Below the pieces are notes generated by a model. It searched no databases, was not told the origin of the DNA, and saw nothing but the letters and a program-made list of their open reading frames with translations. DNA of 64,000 nucleotides. It comes from Thalassospira lucentensis MCCC 1A00383 = DSM 14000 (lineage in GTDB: Bacteria > Pseudomonadota > Alphaproteobacteria > Rhodospirillales > Thalassospiraceae). The position numbers and the translations under genes were made by a program. Below, piece after piece: positions 27,029 through 36,489 of the stretch (its first letter is position 1; each line of letters starts with the position of its first letter). The stretch spans positions 124,001 through 188,000 of the forward strand of contig NZ_ATWN01000007.1 in the NCBI RefSeq assembly GCF_000421265.1, written 5' to 3'.

Positions 27029-27901
27029 CTAGCGGCTTGTTTGAGGCGCCGACTTATTAAAGTATTGGAAAAACTCGCTATCTGGTGAAAGCACCATGGT
27101 CGAGCCGTTCGAAAGCGCGGATTTATAGGATTCTAGCGAACGATAAAATTCGAAGAATTCCGCGTCTTGGCCATAGGCCTTACCCAGAACGATGTTTCGT
27201 TCCGCGTCGCCTTCACCGCTAAGAACCTCAGCCTGACGGCTGGCCTCGGCAAGGATACCGATGCGTTCACGGTCAGCTTCTGCCTGGATTTTCGCCTTGA
27301 GCTCTTCACCTTCTGCGCGAAGCTGTGCGGCCTCGGCAATACGTGAAGACCGCATACGGTTATACACCGCCTGGGACGTTTCCTGTGGCAGATCGGTACG
27401 ACCAATACGTACGTCAATCAGCTGAACACCAAATTCCTTGGCGGGTTCGACCAGGCTTGCCTGGATCTTTTCCATGATCTGCGCACGGTTGTCTGACAGA
27501 AGTGTCACAAGCGGGGCCTGTGCCAATTCACCACGGATCACCGAGTTCAGACGCTGGCCAAACAACTGAACAAAGTTCGTTGTGTTGGTCGCACGCTGAC
27601 GGAAGGTCAGCGGATCAACGATTTTCCAGCGGGCAAAGCTGTCAACATTGACACGCTTCTGATCCGACAGAAGAACCTGCTGTACCGGCGGGTCCAGTTC
27701 AAGAATGCGGCGTTCGTAATATTCCACATTCTGGATCGGCAGTTTGAAATGCAGCCCCGGTTCGGAAACCGCATGAACAGGATTACCGAACTGAAGAACA
27801 AGGGCCTGCTGGTCCTGACGTACGGTAAACACACACATGGAGCCAACTACGGCGGCGATAACGACAACGACGCCTGCGGCAATAAGTTTAGGACTTGCCA
27901 T
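27029..27901 (-). CDS. hflC: HflC, SPFH-domain subunit of the FtsH modulator complex
   Basis: A 290-residue inner-membrane protein with one N-terminal membrane segment (about 5-25) and a large periplasmic SPFH/band-7 domain (QALVLQFGNPVHAV, DLPQETSQAVYNRM). With HflK it forms a ring around FtsH protease and moderates it. The long helix with ERIGILAEASRQAEVLSGEGDAE is typical. The start overlaps the hflK stop by one base (TAATG), so the two are coupled. Confidence 0.96.
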   Translation of the reverse strand: MASPKLIAAGVVVVIAAVVGSMCVFTVRQDQQALVLQFGNPVHAVSEPGLHFKLPIQNVEYYERRILELDPPVQQVLLSDQKRVNVDSFARWKIVDPLTFRQRATNTTNFVQLFGQRLNSVIRGELAQAPLVTLLSDNRAQIMEKIQASLVEPAKEFGVQLIDVRIGRTDLPQETSQAVYNRMRSSRIAEAAQLRAEGEELKAKIQAEADRERIGILAEASRQAEVLSGEGDAERNIVLGKAYGQDAEFFEFYRSLESYKSALSNGSTMVLSPDSEFFQYFNKSAPQTSR

Positions 27902-29028
27902 TATTTATTGCCTCCTGCATTTGCACGTTTTTCAACTTCCGGCAGCGGAAGATACGGCACAACGCCATTGCCCTGAGATTTCTGATCAATAATGACTTTG
28001 TCAGATTTGCTCAGAATTTCCTGCATGGTTTCAAGATACAGGCGGCGCGTGGTGACATCTTGCGCAGTCAGATAGGAATTATAGATCGAGGTAAAGCGTT
28101 CTGCTTCACCTTGTGCTTCTTTGGTCACACGATCCTTGTATGCGCGGGCCTGCAGAATGGTTCGTTCTGCTTCACCTTTTGCACGTGGGATGATGTCATT
28201 GCGATAGGCCAGTGCTTCGTTCTGGGAACGATCACGGTCCTGACGCGCACGCTGCACATCGTTAAACGCATCGATAACGTCACGCGGCGGGTCAACTTTC
28301 TGCATTTTTACTTCAGCAATGAAAACGCCCGACTCATAGCCGTCCATAATCGACTGAAGCAAAACACGTGTCTGTTCTTCAACCCGGACACGACCGACGG
28401 TCAGGGCTTCTTCCAGATTGGTTTTGCCGATGACTTCGCGGATAGCACTTTCCGCAGCAAGCTTGATCGTGTTTTCAGGGTCACGGACATTAAACAGATA
28501 GGAGCCAGCGTCGCTGATGCGCCACTGAACAACATAGTCAATGTCGATGATGTTCTGATCACCGGTCAGCATCAGGCTTTCTTCCGGGACGTCCCGGGTG
28601 CCGCCACTGCCGACAGTACCATTGCCGCGATAACCGATCTCGATCTGGTTGGTCCGTTCGACGTTCGGTTTAATAACCTCGCCAATCGGGGCCGGAAGGA
28701 AATAGTTCAGACCCGGACCTGTGGTGCCAACCCATTTGCCAAACAGAAGTGTCACACCCTGTTCGCCCGGTTGGACACGGTAAAAGCCGGTCAAAAGCCA
28801 CAACCCGATGATCGCGATACCAATCAGCACGAAGCCCTTGTATCCGCCGCCACCGGGGAACAGCCGTTTCAGGCGTTCCTGGCCCTTGCGAATCATTTCG
28901 TCAAAATCGGGGGGCGTATTTCCGCCGCCGCCACCACCCGAAGGACGCTGTCCCCACGGGTTTTGACCGCCGCCATTATTTCCGCCGCTGCCCCAGGGGC
29001 CACCGCCCCCTTGTGAATTCCATGGCAT
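27901..29028 (-). CDS. hflK: HflK, SPFH-domain subunit of the FtsH modulator complex
   Basis: Partner of HflC. The 375-residue protein begins with the family's Gly/Asn/Pro-rich cytoplasmic stretch (MPWNSQGGGGPWGSGGNN), then one membrane helix (about 75-95), the SPFH domain and a long helical region. I chose ATG 29028 because MPWNSQ is the canonical N-terminus. The frame is open for 53 codons more, through a strongly structured inverted-repeat element. The Mrp gene diverges from it. Confidence 0.95.
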   Translation of the reverse strand: MPWNSQGGGGPWGSGGNNGGGQNPWGQRPSGGGGGGNTPPDFDEMIRKGQERLKRLFPGGGGYKGFVLIGIAIIGLWLLTGFYRVQPGEQGVTLLFGKWVGTTGPGLNYFLPAPIGEVIKPNVERTNQIEIGYRGNGTVGSGGTRDVPEESLMLTGDQNIIDIDYVVQWRISDAGSYLFNVRDPENTIKLAAESAIREVIGKTNLEEALTVGRVRVEEQTRVLLQSIMDGYESGVFIAEVKMQKVDPPRDVIDAFNDVQRARQDRDRSQNEALAYRNDIIPRAKGEAERTILQARAYKDRVTKEAQGEAERFTSIYNSYLTAQDVTTRRLYLETMQEILSKSDKVIIDQKSQGNGVVPYLPLPEVEKRANAGGNK

Positions 29029-29443
29029 CGAGTGTTTTCCTCTTCTTGCCGTTCGGTGTTTATTTTGGTTACCGAGCGCACGCTCCGTCCAACAAACTCC
29101 ATTGTGCCAAGCCGACCTTTTGTCCTGCAAGGATAAACCGGCAGGGCGTAGCTCACTACGCGTAAACGGGCTTGGCGCTGCGGGCAACAGACAATCTCAA
29201 TATGATCTGGCCCGACGGTCTTGTTTTAACGCTATTTGACTTTACCGCATCGGGTCGGCGATGGTGCCCATCGATTTTCCCGCTCGTATTAAGTCAAACA
29301 GTACGCCAAAAACAAACACACTGAAACTTGTTGGACGGCGCATGCTCTTTCGCCTTATATGACAGCTTGCCTTGCAAAACAACGATACGCGCTTGCAAGT
29401 TCTATATGATCCCGGACTTAAGGCAAAAATTGGAGACCGCAAT
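29029..29443. other. 415-base hflK / Mrp divergent gap with inverted-repeat elements
   Basis: No gene. The gap holds the hflK and Mrp promoters, none clear enough to call. GAGCG-CA-CGCTC occurs at 29074-29085. A larger structured element lies at 29106-29176 and is listed separately. Confidence 0.6.
29106..29176. ncRNA. candidate structured element (three-way junction) upstream of hflK
   Basis: An outer perfect 8-bp stem, GCCAAGCC (29106-29113) with GGCTTGGC (29169-29176), encloses two hairpins: CCTGC/GCAGG (29124-29145, 12-base loop) and GCGTAG-CTCA-CTACGC (29146-29161). They abut directly, giving a three-way-junction shape. On the minus strand it would lie in the hflK leader, about 78 bases from the start codon. 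It could be a cis-regulatory RNA, a small RNA or a DNA repeat. I do not recognise the family. Confidence 0.35.
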
Positions 29444-30643
29444 ATGACCTCGCCCAACCGTGAACAGATTATCGCCGCCCTTAACAGCGTGATCGACCCG
29501 GTAGACGGCCAATCAATCGTCGCCAAGGATATGGTGCAAGGTATTGATATAAATGACCAAACAGTCAATATCATGATTGCTGTTGATCCGCAACGCGGAC
29601 CGTCCCTCGAAGATTTGCGCCAGACTGCTGAAAAGGCGGTGGCTGCTGTGAACGGGGTCACAACGGCCCGTGTGGCCCTGACCGCCGAGCGCGCCAAGGG
29701 TACACCCGATAACGCGCCAAAGGCACCGGGTGGCCCATCACGCCCTGCTGGTACGGCTTCCGGGCAAGCAGGTCAGGTGGGACAACGTCCGCAGGGTGGC
29801 GGTCAAAAGCCGCTTGAACTGCCTGACGTGCGCAGCATCATTACGGTGGCGTCGGGTAAGGGCGGGGTTGGTAAATCGACCACCTCGGTCAATCTGGCGC
29901 TGTCGCTGGCGGCCAAGGGGCTTAAGGTCGGCTTGCTGGATGCCGATATCTATGGCCCGAGTCTGCCGCGGATGCTGGGGCTTCGCGATGCCAAACCGAA
30001 ACCATCTGATATTGATGGCAAAATGACCCCGCCAACGGCCTTTGGCATTCGCATCATGTCGATTGGCTTTATGATCGACGAAGAACAACCGGTGATCTGG
30101 CGCGGCCCGATGGCGATGGGCGCGCTTGAACAGCTTCTGCGCGATACCGATTGGGGCGTTCTCGACGTGATGGTTGTCGATATGCCACCGGGCACGGGCG
30201 ATATTCAACTTTCCATGGCGCAGCGTGTGCCTGTTACCGGGGCGGTGATTGTTTCCACCCCACAGGACATTGCCCTTTTGGATGCCCGCAAGGGGCTGAA
30301 TATGTTCCGCAAGGTCAATGTGCCGGTGTTCGGCTTGATCGAAAACATGTCCTATTACAAATGCCCGGAATGCGGCCATATCGATCATGTGTTTGATCAC
30401 GGCGGCGCGCATAAAGCGGCCGATGAGCTGAATGTGCCGTTCCTTGGCGAAATCCCGCTTGATCTGAAAATCCGTCTGGGGGCGGATGAAGGCAAACCGA
30501 TTGTCCATTCAGACCCGGACGGTGAGCACACCAAGGCCTATGGCGCGATTGCCGACAAGATTGCAGCGGCAATTGACGAACAGGTTGGTCCCGTGTCCGA
30601 GCCCAAGAAAAAAAGCCTGTTCCCGAAAATCAGCTTTAAGTAA
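29444..30643 (+). CDS. apbC: Mrp/ApbC family iron-sulfur cluster carrier ATPase
   Basis: A 399-residue P-loop ATPase that carries Fe-S clusters to client proteins. An N-terminal MIP18/DUF59-like domain (about 1-90) is joined by a Pro/Gly-rich linker to the ATPase. The deviant Walker A is GKGGVGKSTT near 138-148. The cluster-binding pair is Cys307-x2-Cys310 (YYKCPECGH). ATG 29444 follows GGAGACC; the in-frame extension of 24 codons upstream is ignored. Confidence 0.94.
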   Translation: MTSPNREQIIAALNSVIDPVDGQSIVAKDMVQGIDINDQTVNIMIAVDPQRGPSLEDLRQTAEKAVAAVNGVTTARVALTAERAKGTPDNAPKAPGGPSRPAGTASGQAGQVGQRPQGGGQKPLELPDVRSIITVASGKGGVGKSTTSVNLALSLAAKGLKVGLLDADIYGPSLPRMLGLRDAKPKPSDIDGKMTPPTAFGIRIMSIGFMIDEEQPVIWRGPMAMGALEQLLRDTDWGVLDVMVVDMPPGTGDIQLSMAQRVPVTGAVIVSTPQDIALLDARKGLNMFRKVNVPVFGLIENMSYYKCPECGHIDHVFDHGGAHKAADELNVPFLGEIPLDLKIRLGADEGKPIVHSDPDGEHTKAYGAIADKIAAAIDEQVGPVSEPKKKSLFPKISFK

Positions 30644-30685
30644 CGACGGTTCTGCCAAGGTCTTTTGGCAAAGCAGAAAACGATC

Positions 30686-30717
30686 AAACCCCGCCAGTAT
30701 GCTGGCGGGGTTTTTCT
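30686..30717. terminator. terminator between Mrp gene and small membrane protein gene
   Basis: AAACCCCGCCAG / CTGGCGGGGTTT with a 4-base loop and T run. The same stem recurs at 32119-32150, at the other side of the two-gene module. Confidence 0.88.
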
Positions 30718-30759
30718 TTTGCGGTTTGGGACTGGGCCTTGGGCTTGGGGCAGGAGGAT

Positions 30760-31164
30760 TTAAGCCGTTGCAAGCTTGCCGGTGCTCGCAAGCATCCGGT
30801 ATTCCAGCCCAGCCAACAGACAAACCGCCAATGCCTGCACTATGACAAAGCCAGAACCGAGCAATGAAGGCGAGATGGCGGGCAGCAGCAGGACGGCAAT
30901 GCTTGCGATGACCCATCCGACATTGCCAATGATAATCAGCCAAACCATTGCGGGACTTGGTGTTGCCTGACGTCCGGTGACATACATCAGGACGGCACAG
31001 GGAAACAAAATCACACCAGCAATCAGCAGTAGGTTGCTCGGCAGGCCTAACCATTCACCAAGCAGGTCTGCGCCAAGGGTTAGCAGGACGCCAAAGGCAA
31101 GGCAGGTTGCGGCGTCGAGCACCAAAACGGTTTTTAGCAATTTTGCAGAAGAAGCTACAGACAT
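30760..31164 (-). CDS. small four-helix membrane protein, unknown function
   Basis: A 134-residue hydrophobic protein with about four membrane segments (roughly 10-32, 43-62, 73-95 and 102-122). I do not recognise a named family. It is divergent from an XRE regulator, with an ATTACC palindrome between them, which makes it that regulator's probable target. The start at 31164 gives MSVASSAKLLK, a positively charged N-terminus before helix 1. Confidence 0.72.
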   Translation of the reverse strand: MSVASSAKLLKTVLVLDAATCLAFGVLLTLGADLLGEWLGLPSNLLLIAGVILFPCAVLMYVTGRQATPSPAMVWLIIIGNVGWVIASIAVLLLPAISPSLLGSGFVIVQALAVCLLAGLEYRMLASTGKLATA

Positions 31165-31212
31165 CGTTCTAACCTTTCGGGTTGGTTGTGATGGCTGCAG
31201 TATGCCGACGGC

Positions 31213-31243
31213 AGGTAATGAAGGCGATTACCTCGGAGGTAAT
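31213..31243. promoter_or_regulatory. candidate operator for the XRE regulator
   Basis: ATTACCTC-G-GAGGTAAT at 31227-31243 is a near-perfect palindrome. An extra half-site AGGTAAT lies at about 31213-31219. They sit in the 132-base gap between the divergent membrane protein and XRE genes. Confidence 0.55.
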
Positions 31244-31296
31244 GTCATGTCGAATTGTTTGATGATAGTCTGTGTCAAATTCATTCAGGGCAGACA

Positions 31297-32115
31297 ATGA
31301 ACCAGATAAATCGCGACACATTTTCAGGTGTTTTGAAAGCATGGCGCAAACAGCGTCGGTTAAGTCAGCTTGACCTTGCGGGTATGGCGCAGATTTCAAC
31401 GCGTCATCTCAGTTTCCTTGAAACCGGTCGATCAAAGCCCAGCCGGGACATGGTTCTGCATCTTGCCGACTGTCTTGAAATTCCGCTGCGTGAACGCAAC
31501 AGTTTGCTGGTTGCGGGTGGTTTTGCGCCGATCTATGCCGAACATGATTTCGCCGATGATCAATCAATGGCGATACGCGCAGCTGTTGATCAAATTCTGT
31601 CGGCGCATGAACCCTATCCGGCACTTGCCATGGATCGACACTGGAACATGGTGGCTGCCAACAAGATTGTACCTTTGATGCTTGATGGTGTTGATGCTGA
31701 ATTACTGCGTCCGCCGGTAAACCTGTTGCGGCTTAGCCTTCATCCCGATGGTCTGGCATCGCGTGTGGTCAATTATATCCAATGGAAGGATCATTTGCTT
31801 GATCGTCTGCGCCGCCAGATCGAGCTGGCAGCGGACTCCAAGCTGCGTGGCCTGCATGACGAAGCCAGCCATTATCGTATGCCACCGACGGTAACGGGGG
31901 CTGAAAACACGCCGCCGACAGATGCCGGAGCCTTGTCCGGGCTTGTGGTACCATTGGTGCTGCAAACAGAGATTGGCACATTACGGTTTGTTAGCACGAC
32001 GACCGTGTTTGGGACCCCGGTCGAAGTCACATTGTCAGAATTGGCAATTGAAACGCTGTTGCCTGCGGACGCGGCGACGGGACATGCTTTGCGCCAATTG
32101 GCATCCGGTCTTTAA
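31297..32115 (+). CDS. XRE-family transcriptional regulator with MmyB-like ligand domain
   Basis: A 272-residue regulator. The helix-turn-helix (about 9-65) contains RRLSQLDLAGMAQISTRHLSF and LETGRSKPSRDMV. The rest matches the MmyB-like ligand-binding domain common in such proteins, with MDRHWNMVAAN and RLSLHPDGLASRVVN. Ligand unknown. ATG 31297 is chosen; an in-frame extension of 14 codons overlaps the promoter. Likely autoregulated and controlling the divergent membrane protein through the ATTACC palindrome. Confidence 0.87.
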   Translation: MNQINRDTFSGVLKAWRKQRRLSQLDLAGMAQISTRHLSFLETGRSKPSRDMVLHLADCLEIPLRERNSLLVAGGFAPIYAEHDFADDQSMAIRAAVDQILSAHEPYPALAMDRHWNMVAANKIVPLMLDGVDAELLRPPVNLLRLSLHPDGLASRVVNYIQWKDHLLDRLRRQIELAADSKLRGLHDEASHYRMPPTVTGAENTPPTDAGALSGLVVPLVLQTEIGTLRFVSTTTVFGTPVEVTLSELAIETLLPADAATGHALRQLASGL

Positions 32116-32118
32116 AGC

Positions 32119-32150
32119 AAAACCCCGCCAGAACATTCTGGCGGGGTTTT
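32119..32150. terminator. terminator between XRE gene and purL
   Basis: AAAACCCCGCCAG / CTGGCGGGGTTTT, 13-bp stem around AACATT, with a T run on the plus strand and A run on the other side. Serves both convergent genes. Confidence 0.88.
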
Positions 32151-32174
32151 GTGTTTGCAGGAAATAACTGCTGA

Positions 32175-34385
32175 TTAGGTGGCGTCGGCCATGAAGGACG
32201 GCATCCAGCCTTCGTTCAGGTCGCGCAGGTCGGAAACGCTGACCTTGGCGTCGCCTTCGATGCTGATGGCATCGCCACCGATCTGACCGACGATGACGGC
32301 GGCAACATTGGCACTGGCCGCAGCATTCAGAACCTTGTCCGGATCGCTGGTTGCGATCACGTAGCGGCCCTGATCTTCGCCAAACAGCCATGCGGCTTCG
32401 CTGCCCTGTTCTGGCAGGCTGACGTCCGCACCGATATTGCCCGCCATGCACATTTCGGCAACGGTGACCAAAAGGCCGCCATCGGCGATATCGTGGCAGG
32501 TTTTGACAGCACCAAGTTCGATCAATTCGCGCACCAGCGTACCGGCACGTTTTTCCGCATTCAGATCAACCGGCGGCGGCGCACCTTCTTCGCGACCTTC
32601 GATGGTCTTAAGATACAGCGACTGGCCAAGTTCGCCCGTAGCCGCACCGATCATGATCAGCGCGCCTTCACCGGCTTTAAGGCCGATGGTGGCATGATGA
32701 GCCAGATCGGAAATCACACCAACGCCGCCAATAGCGGGGGTTGGCATGATGCCTTCGCCGTTGGTTTCGTTATAAAGCGACACGTTGCCCGACACGACCG
32801 GGAAGTCCAGCGTGATGCAGGCGTCCGCAATGCCCTGACAGGCACCGACAAACTGACCCATGATGCGCGGGCGTTCCGGATTGCCAAAGTTCATATTGTC
32901 CGTGATCGCCAGCGGTTTTGCACCGGTTGCGATCAGGTTACGGTATGCTTCGGCAACCGCCTGTTTGCCGCCTTCGACCGGATCGGCCATGACATAGCGC
33001 GGGGTACAGTCGGTGGTGGCTGCAATGCCCTTGTTGGTACCAGAAACGCGCACAACACCGGCATCACCGCCCGGACGGACAATGGTATTGCCCATGACCA
33101 GATGGTCATACTGTTCCCAGATCCAGCGACGTGATGCGAGGTCAGGGGACGCAATCAGGGTTTTAAGCGCATCGATATGATCGACCTTCCCCGAAAGGCT
33201 TGCCGGATCAATGCGATCCTGTTTCGGGGTGACTTCCCACGGACGGTCATATTCCGGCGATGCTTCGGCCAGCGGATCAATCGGAAGATCACCGGCAAGC
33301 TCACCATGCCATTTCAGAACCATGCGTTTGGTATCGGTCAGTGTACCGATCACCGCAAAGTCGAGTTCCCATTTGTCAAAGATCGCCTTGGCGGCCTCTT
33401 CGCAACCGGGTTTCAGCACCATCAACATGCGTTCCTGTGACTCTGACAGCATCAGCTCATAAGGCGTCATGCCTTCTTCGCGCATTGGAACTTTATCAAG
33501 CCACAGCTCAACACCAACACCGCCTTTGGACGCCATCTCGAACGAGGATGACGTCAGGCCAGCCGCCCCCATGTCCTGAATGGCAACGATCATGTCGGTC
33601 GCCATCAGTTCAAGACAGGCTTCAAGCAGAAGTTTCTCGGTGAACGGATCGCCAACCTGAACGGTGGGGCGCTTTTCATCGCTGTCGTCATCAAACTCGG
33701 CCGATGCCATGGTCGCACCATGGATACCGTCACGACCGGTTTTCGACCCGACATAAACAACCGGGTTACCAATACCAGCTGCCGCCGAATAGAAAATATT
33801 GTCCGTATCGGCCAGCCCCACGGTCATCGCATTGACCAGGATATTACCGTTATAGGATGCGTGGAAGTTGGTTTCGCCACCAATGGTCGGAACGCCCATG
33901 CAGTTGCCATACCCGCCAATGCCTTCGACAACGCCACTTAGCAAGTGGCGTGTTTTCGGATGCTCTGGCGCGCCAAAGCGTAGCGCATTGAGGTTGGCAA
34001 TCGGACGTGCGCCCATGGTGAAGACATCACGCATGATGCCGCCAACACCGGTTGCCGCCCCCTGATAGGGTTCGATGAACGACGGGTGATTGTGACTTTC
34101 CATTTTGAAAATGGCGGCCTGACCATCGCCGATGTCAATCACACCGGCGTTTTCACCCGGACCCTGAATAACCCAGTCGGCCGTGGTCGGAAGCGTTTTC
34201 AGCCATTTTTTCGATGATTTGTAGGAGCAATGCTCAGACCACATAACCGAAAAAATACCAAGTTCGTTGATGTTGGGTTCACGGCCCATGATTTCGAGGA
34301 CGAGTTTGTACTCTTCCTCGTTCAGGCCGTGTTCTTTGACCAGTTCAGGCGTGATCGGTGTGCTGTTGAATTGGTTGGTGCTCAC
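32175..34385 (-). CDS. purL: phosphoribosylformylglycinamidine synthase subunit PurL
   Basis: The catalytic subunit for the fourth purine step (FGAR to FGAM), 736 residues. This small PurL needs PurQ for ammonia and PurS as bridge, and both genes are just upstream. Motifs include [51 protein letters not shown] and, in the second half, [11 protein letters not shown]. The start overlaps the purQ stop by 4 bases. Confidence 0.97.
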   Translation of the reverse strand: MSTNQFNSTPITPELVKEHGLNEEEYKLVLEIMGREPNINELGIFSVMWSEHCSYKSSKKWLKTLPTTADWVIQGPGENAGVIDIGDGQAAIFKMESHNHPSFIEPYQGAATGVGGIMRDVFTMGARPIANLNALRFGAPEHPKTRHLLSGVVEGIGGYGNCMGVPTIGGETNFHASYNGNILVNAMTVGLADTDNIFYSAAAGIGNPVVYVGSKTGRDGIHGATMASAEFDDDSDEKRPTVQVGDPFTEKLLLEACLELMATDMIVAIQDMGAAGLTSSSFEMASKGGVGVELWLDKVPMREEGMTPYELMLSESQERMLMVLKPGCEEAAKAIFDKWELDFAVIGTLTDTKRMVLKWHGELAGDLPIDPLAEASPEYDRPWEVTPKQDRIDPASLSGKVDHIDALKTLIASPDLASRRWIWEQYDHLVMGNTIVRPGGDAGVVRVSGTNKGIAATTDCTPRYVMADPVEGGKQAVAEAYRNLIATGAKPLAITDNMNFGNPERPRIMGQFVGACQGIADACITLDFPVVSGNVSLYNETNGEGIMPTPAIGGVGVISDLAHHATIGLKAGEGALIMIGAATGELGQSLYLKTIEGREEGAPPPVDLNAEKRAGTLVRELIELGAVKTCHDIADGGLLVTVAEMCMAGNIGADVSLPEQGSEAAWLFGEDQGRYVIATSDPDKVLNAAASANVAAVIVGQIGGDAISIEGDAKVSVSDLRDLNEGWMPSFMADAT

Positions 34386-35071
34386 GATACGGCCTCCACC
34401 ATGCTTTTGAACAGACCGCGACCATCAATCCCGCCATGCAGCGGATCAATGGCATTCTCCGGATGGGGCATCATGCCAAGAACATTGCCCGCCTCGTTGA
34501 TGATGCCTGCGATATTGCGCTGCGACCCATTAAGGTTGGTTTCTGTGTCAACGGCACCGTTGGCATCGCAGTACCGCAGGACAACGCGGCCTTCGCCTTC
34601 AAGACGGTTGAGCGTGTCTTCATCGGCAAAATAATTGCCATCATGATGTGCCACCGGATAATCGACCACATCGCCTTTGCCATACTGGTTGGTAAAGCGG
34701 GTTGTGGTGGTCTCGATCTTCAGATGCGTATTCTTGCAGATAAATTTCAGGCTGGCATTGCGCATCAGCGCACCGGGCAGAAGGCCTGCTTCTGTCAGGA
34801 TCTGGAAACCGTTACAGACGCCCAGAATGGTCACGCCCTGGCTTGCGCGCTCAGCAACGGCGCGCATGATCGGCGATTTGGCAGCCATCGCCCCGCAGCG
34901 CAGATAGTCGCCATAAGAAAAGCCGCCGGGGACCATGATGATGTCGACGTTGGGAAGCTCGGTTTCGCCATGCCAAACCAGGGTCGGCTGGGTGCCGGTC
35001 GCCTGTTTCAGGGCTGCGATGGCGTCATTTTCCCGGTTGATGCCGGGAAACAGGATGACAGCGGATTTCAT
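34382..35071 (-). CDS. purQ: phosphoribosylformylglycinamidine synthase subunit PurQ
   Basis: A 229-residue class I glutamine amidotransferase supplying ammonia to PurL. Nucleophile Cys86 lies in [10 protein letters not shown], and the His-Glu pair is in [12 protein letters not shown] near the C-terminus. The oxyanion region is [12 protein letters not shown]. It overlaps purL by ATGA-like coupling and follows purS by 80 bases. Confidence 0.97.
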   Translation of the reverse strand: MKSAVILFPGINRENDAIAALKQATGTQPTLVWHGETELPNVDIIMVPGGFSYGDYLRCGAMAAKSPIMRAVAERASQGVTILGVCNGFQILTEAGLLPGALMRNASLKFICKNTHLKIETTTTRFTNQYGKGDVVDYPVAHHDGNYFADEDTLNRLEGEGRVVLRYCDANGAVDTETNLNGSQRNIAGIINEAGNVLGMMPHPENAIDPLHGGIDGRGLFKSMVEAVS

Positions 35072-35151
35072 GAAATACCGTCTCTCGATTAGGGTCCGTT
35101 ACGTAATCTCGAACCGCAAAAGTCTGCTTAAGCAAAACCTTGGCGGGGCGG

Positions 35152-35391
35152 TTAAGCCAGCTCGATGGTGTAGTCTTCGATCACGGTATTGGCGAGAAGC
35201 TTCTCGCACATTTCGGTGACCTCGGCTTTGGCCTTGGCTGTATCCGCACCGTCGATTTCCAGTTCAATGAACTTGCCCTGACGGACGTCATTAACGCCAT
35301 CAAAACCAAGACCCTGAAGGGCGTGGTGAACGGCTTTGCCTTGCGGATCAAGAACACCGTTCTTCAGGGTGACATGAACACGTGCTTTCAC
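35152..35391 (-). CDS. purS: phosphoribosylformylglycinamidine synthase subunit PurS
   Basis: A 79-residue bridge subunit that docks PurQ on PurL. The sequence KARVHVTLKNGVLDPQGKAV and the central GKFIELEIDG fit the family. The start is a GTG at 35391 with AAGGAG ideally spaced upstream; the longer open frame above it is not family-like. Confidence 0.94.
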   Translation of the reverse strand: MKARVHVTLKNGVLDPQGKAVHHALQGLGFDGVNDVRQGKFIELEIDGADTAKAKAEVTEMCEKLLANTVIEDYTIELA

Positions 35392-35487
35392 GGGAAGCTC
35401 CTTTAACGTTCGCATGCGAAGGCGCATGCGCGATATTGCTTGCAAACAAAACGCTGTCCGATGAGATCGATCACCGGTCAGTCATAA

Positions 35488-35513
35488 GAAAAAGGCCGCG
35501 CGAACGCGGCCTT
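35488..35513 (-). terminator. rho-independent terminator after purC
   Basis: AAGGCCGCG / CGCGGCCTT with a CGAA tetraloop (TTCG on the minus strand) and a T run on the minus strand, 6 bases after the purC stop. Confidence 0.88.
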
Positions 35514-35518
35514 GGGGA

Positions 35519-36277
35519 TTATTTGTCTTTATTGAGCATTTCTATTTCGGCGGATTCAGGCAGCACACCAAGACGGCGGGCGACTTCCTGATAGGCCTCT
35601 TCAACGCCACCCATGTCGCGGCGGAATCGGTCCTTATCCATCTTTTCGTTGGTTTCTGCATCCCAAAGACGGCAGTTGTCCGGGCTAAACTCATCGGCCA
35701 GAACCAGATGGGCAAAATCGCCTTCCCAAACACGGCCAAACTCAAGTTTGAAATCAACCAGTTTGATGCCGATGCCGCGCATCAGACCACACAGGTAGTC
35801 ATTGACACGCAGCGTCATGCCGACAATTTCCTCAAGCTCTTCGGCACTTGCCCAGCCCAGTGCGAGGATATGTTCGTCAGATACCAGCGGATCGCCAAGA
35901 TCGTCGTCTTTGTAATAAAACTCGACAATCGGACGCGGCAGGCGTTCGCCTTCTTCAAGGCCAAGACGCTTTGCCATCGACCCGGCCACGATGTTGCGCA
36001 CGACAACTTCGATCGGAACGATTTCACATTTGCGGCACAGCTGTTCGCGCATGTTCAGGCGGCGAATGAAGTGGGTCGGGATGCCGATTTCCGCCAGACG
36101 GGTCATGACGAATTCGGTAATCATGTTGTTGAGCACACCCTTGCCTGCAATCGTGCCGCGCTTCTGCGCGTTAAAGGCGGTGGCATCATCCTTGAAATAC
36201 TGAATGATCGTGCCGGGTTCGGTACCTTCGTAAAGAACCTTGGCTTTGCCCTCATAGATGGGCGTCTTTCTGGACAT
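35519..36277 (-). CDS. purC: phosphoribosylaminoimidazole-succinocarboxamide synthase
   Basis: PurC joins aspartate to CAIR in purine synthesis. The 252-residue protein begins [19 protein letters not shown] and carries [24 protein letters not shown] and the [10 protein letters not shown] signature. It is the first of the pur genes here in transcription order (purC, purS, purQ, purL), but a terminator follows it, so purSQL likely have a promoter of their own. Confidence 0.97.
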   Translation of the reverse strand: MSRKTPIYEGKAKVLYEGTEPGTIIQYFKDDATAFNAQKRGTIAGKGVLNNMITEFVMTRLAEIGIPTHFIRRLNMREQLCRKCEIVPIEVVVRNIVAGSMAKRLGLEEGERLPRPIVEFYYKDDDLGDPLVSDEHILALGWASAEELEEIVGMTLRVNDYLCGLMRGIGIKLVDFKLEFGRVWEGDFAHLVLADEFSPDNCRLWDAETNEKMDKDRFRRDMGGVEEAYQEVARRLGVLPESAEIEMLNKDK

Positions 36278-36489
36278 TGGCGGGATCTTTCACATATTGG
36301 CTTGCGGGGAGTGTCCCCGAGCACCCTGAAAATCGCGCCCCCCATATAGCAGTGCTGGGCGAGAAACTCAATTGTCGCGTAAGGTCTATTTATGCAGACT
36401 TGATAATCGTATTTTGCAACCGTCACGCCGAACGGTGCCGCAATGCAATATTTCCATTGTATTACGCCGTTTTTACAAACAGTTGCCGG

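Noticed and set aside
27895-29016. 373-codon open frame on the plus strand over hflK
   Set aside because: Pure antisense shadow of a clearly coding hflK; no family resemblance.
29106-29176. tRNA-Sec-like reading of the hflK upstream element (8-bp stem)
   Set aside because: No T loop or anticodon arm can be found; only the outer stem matches.
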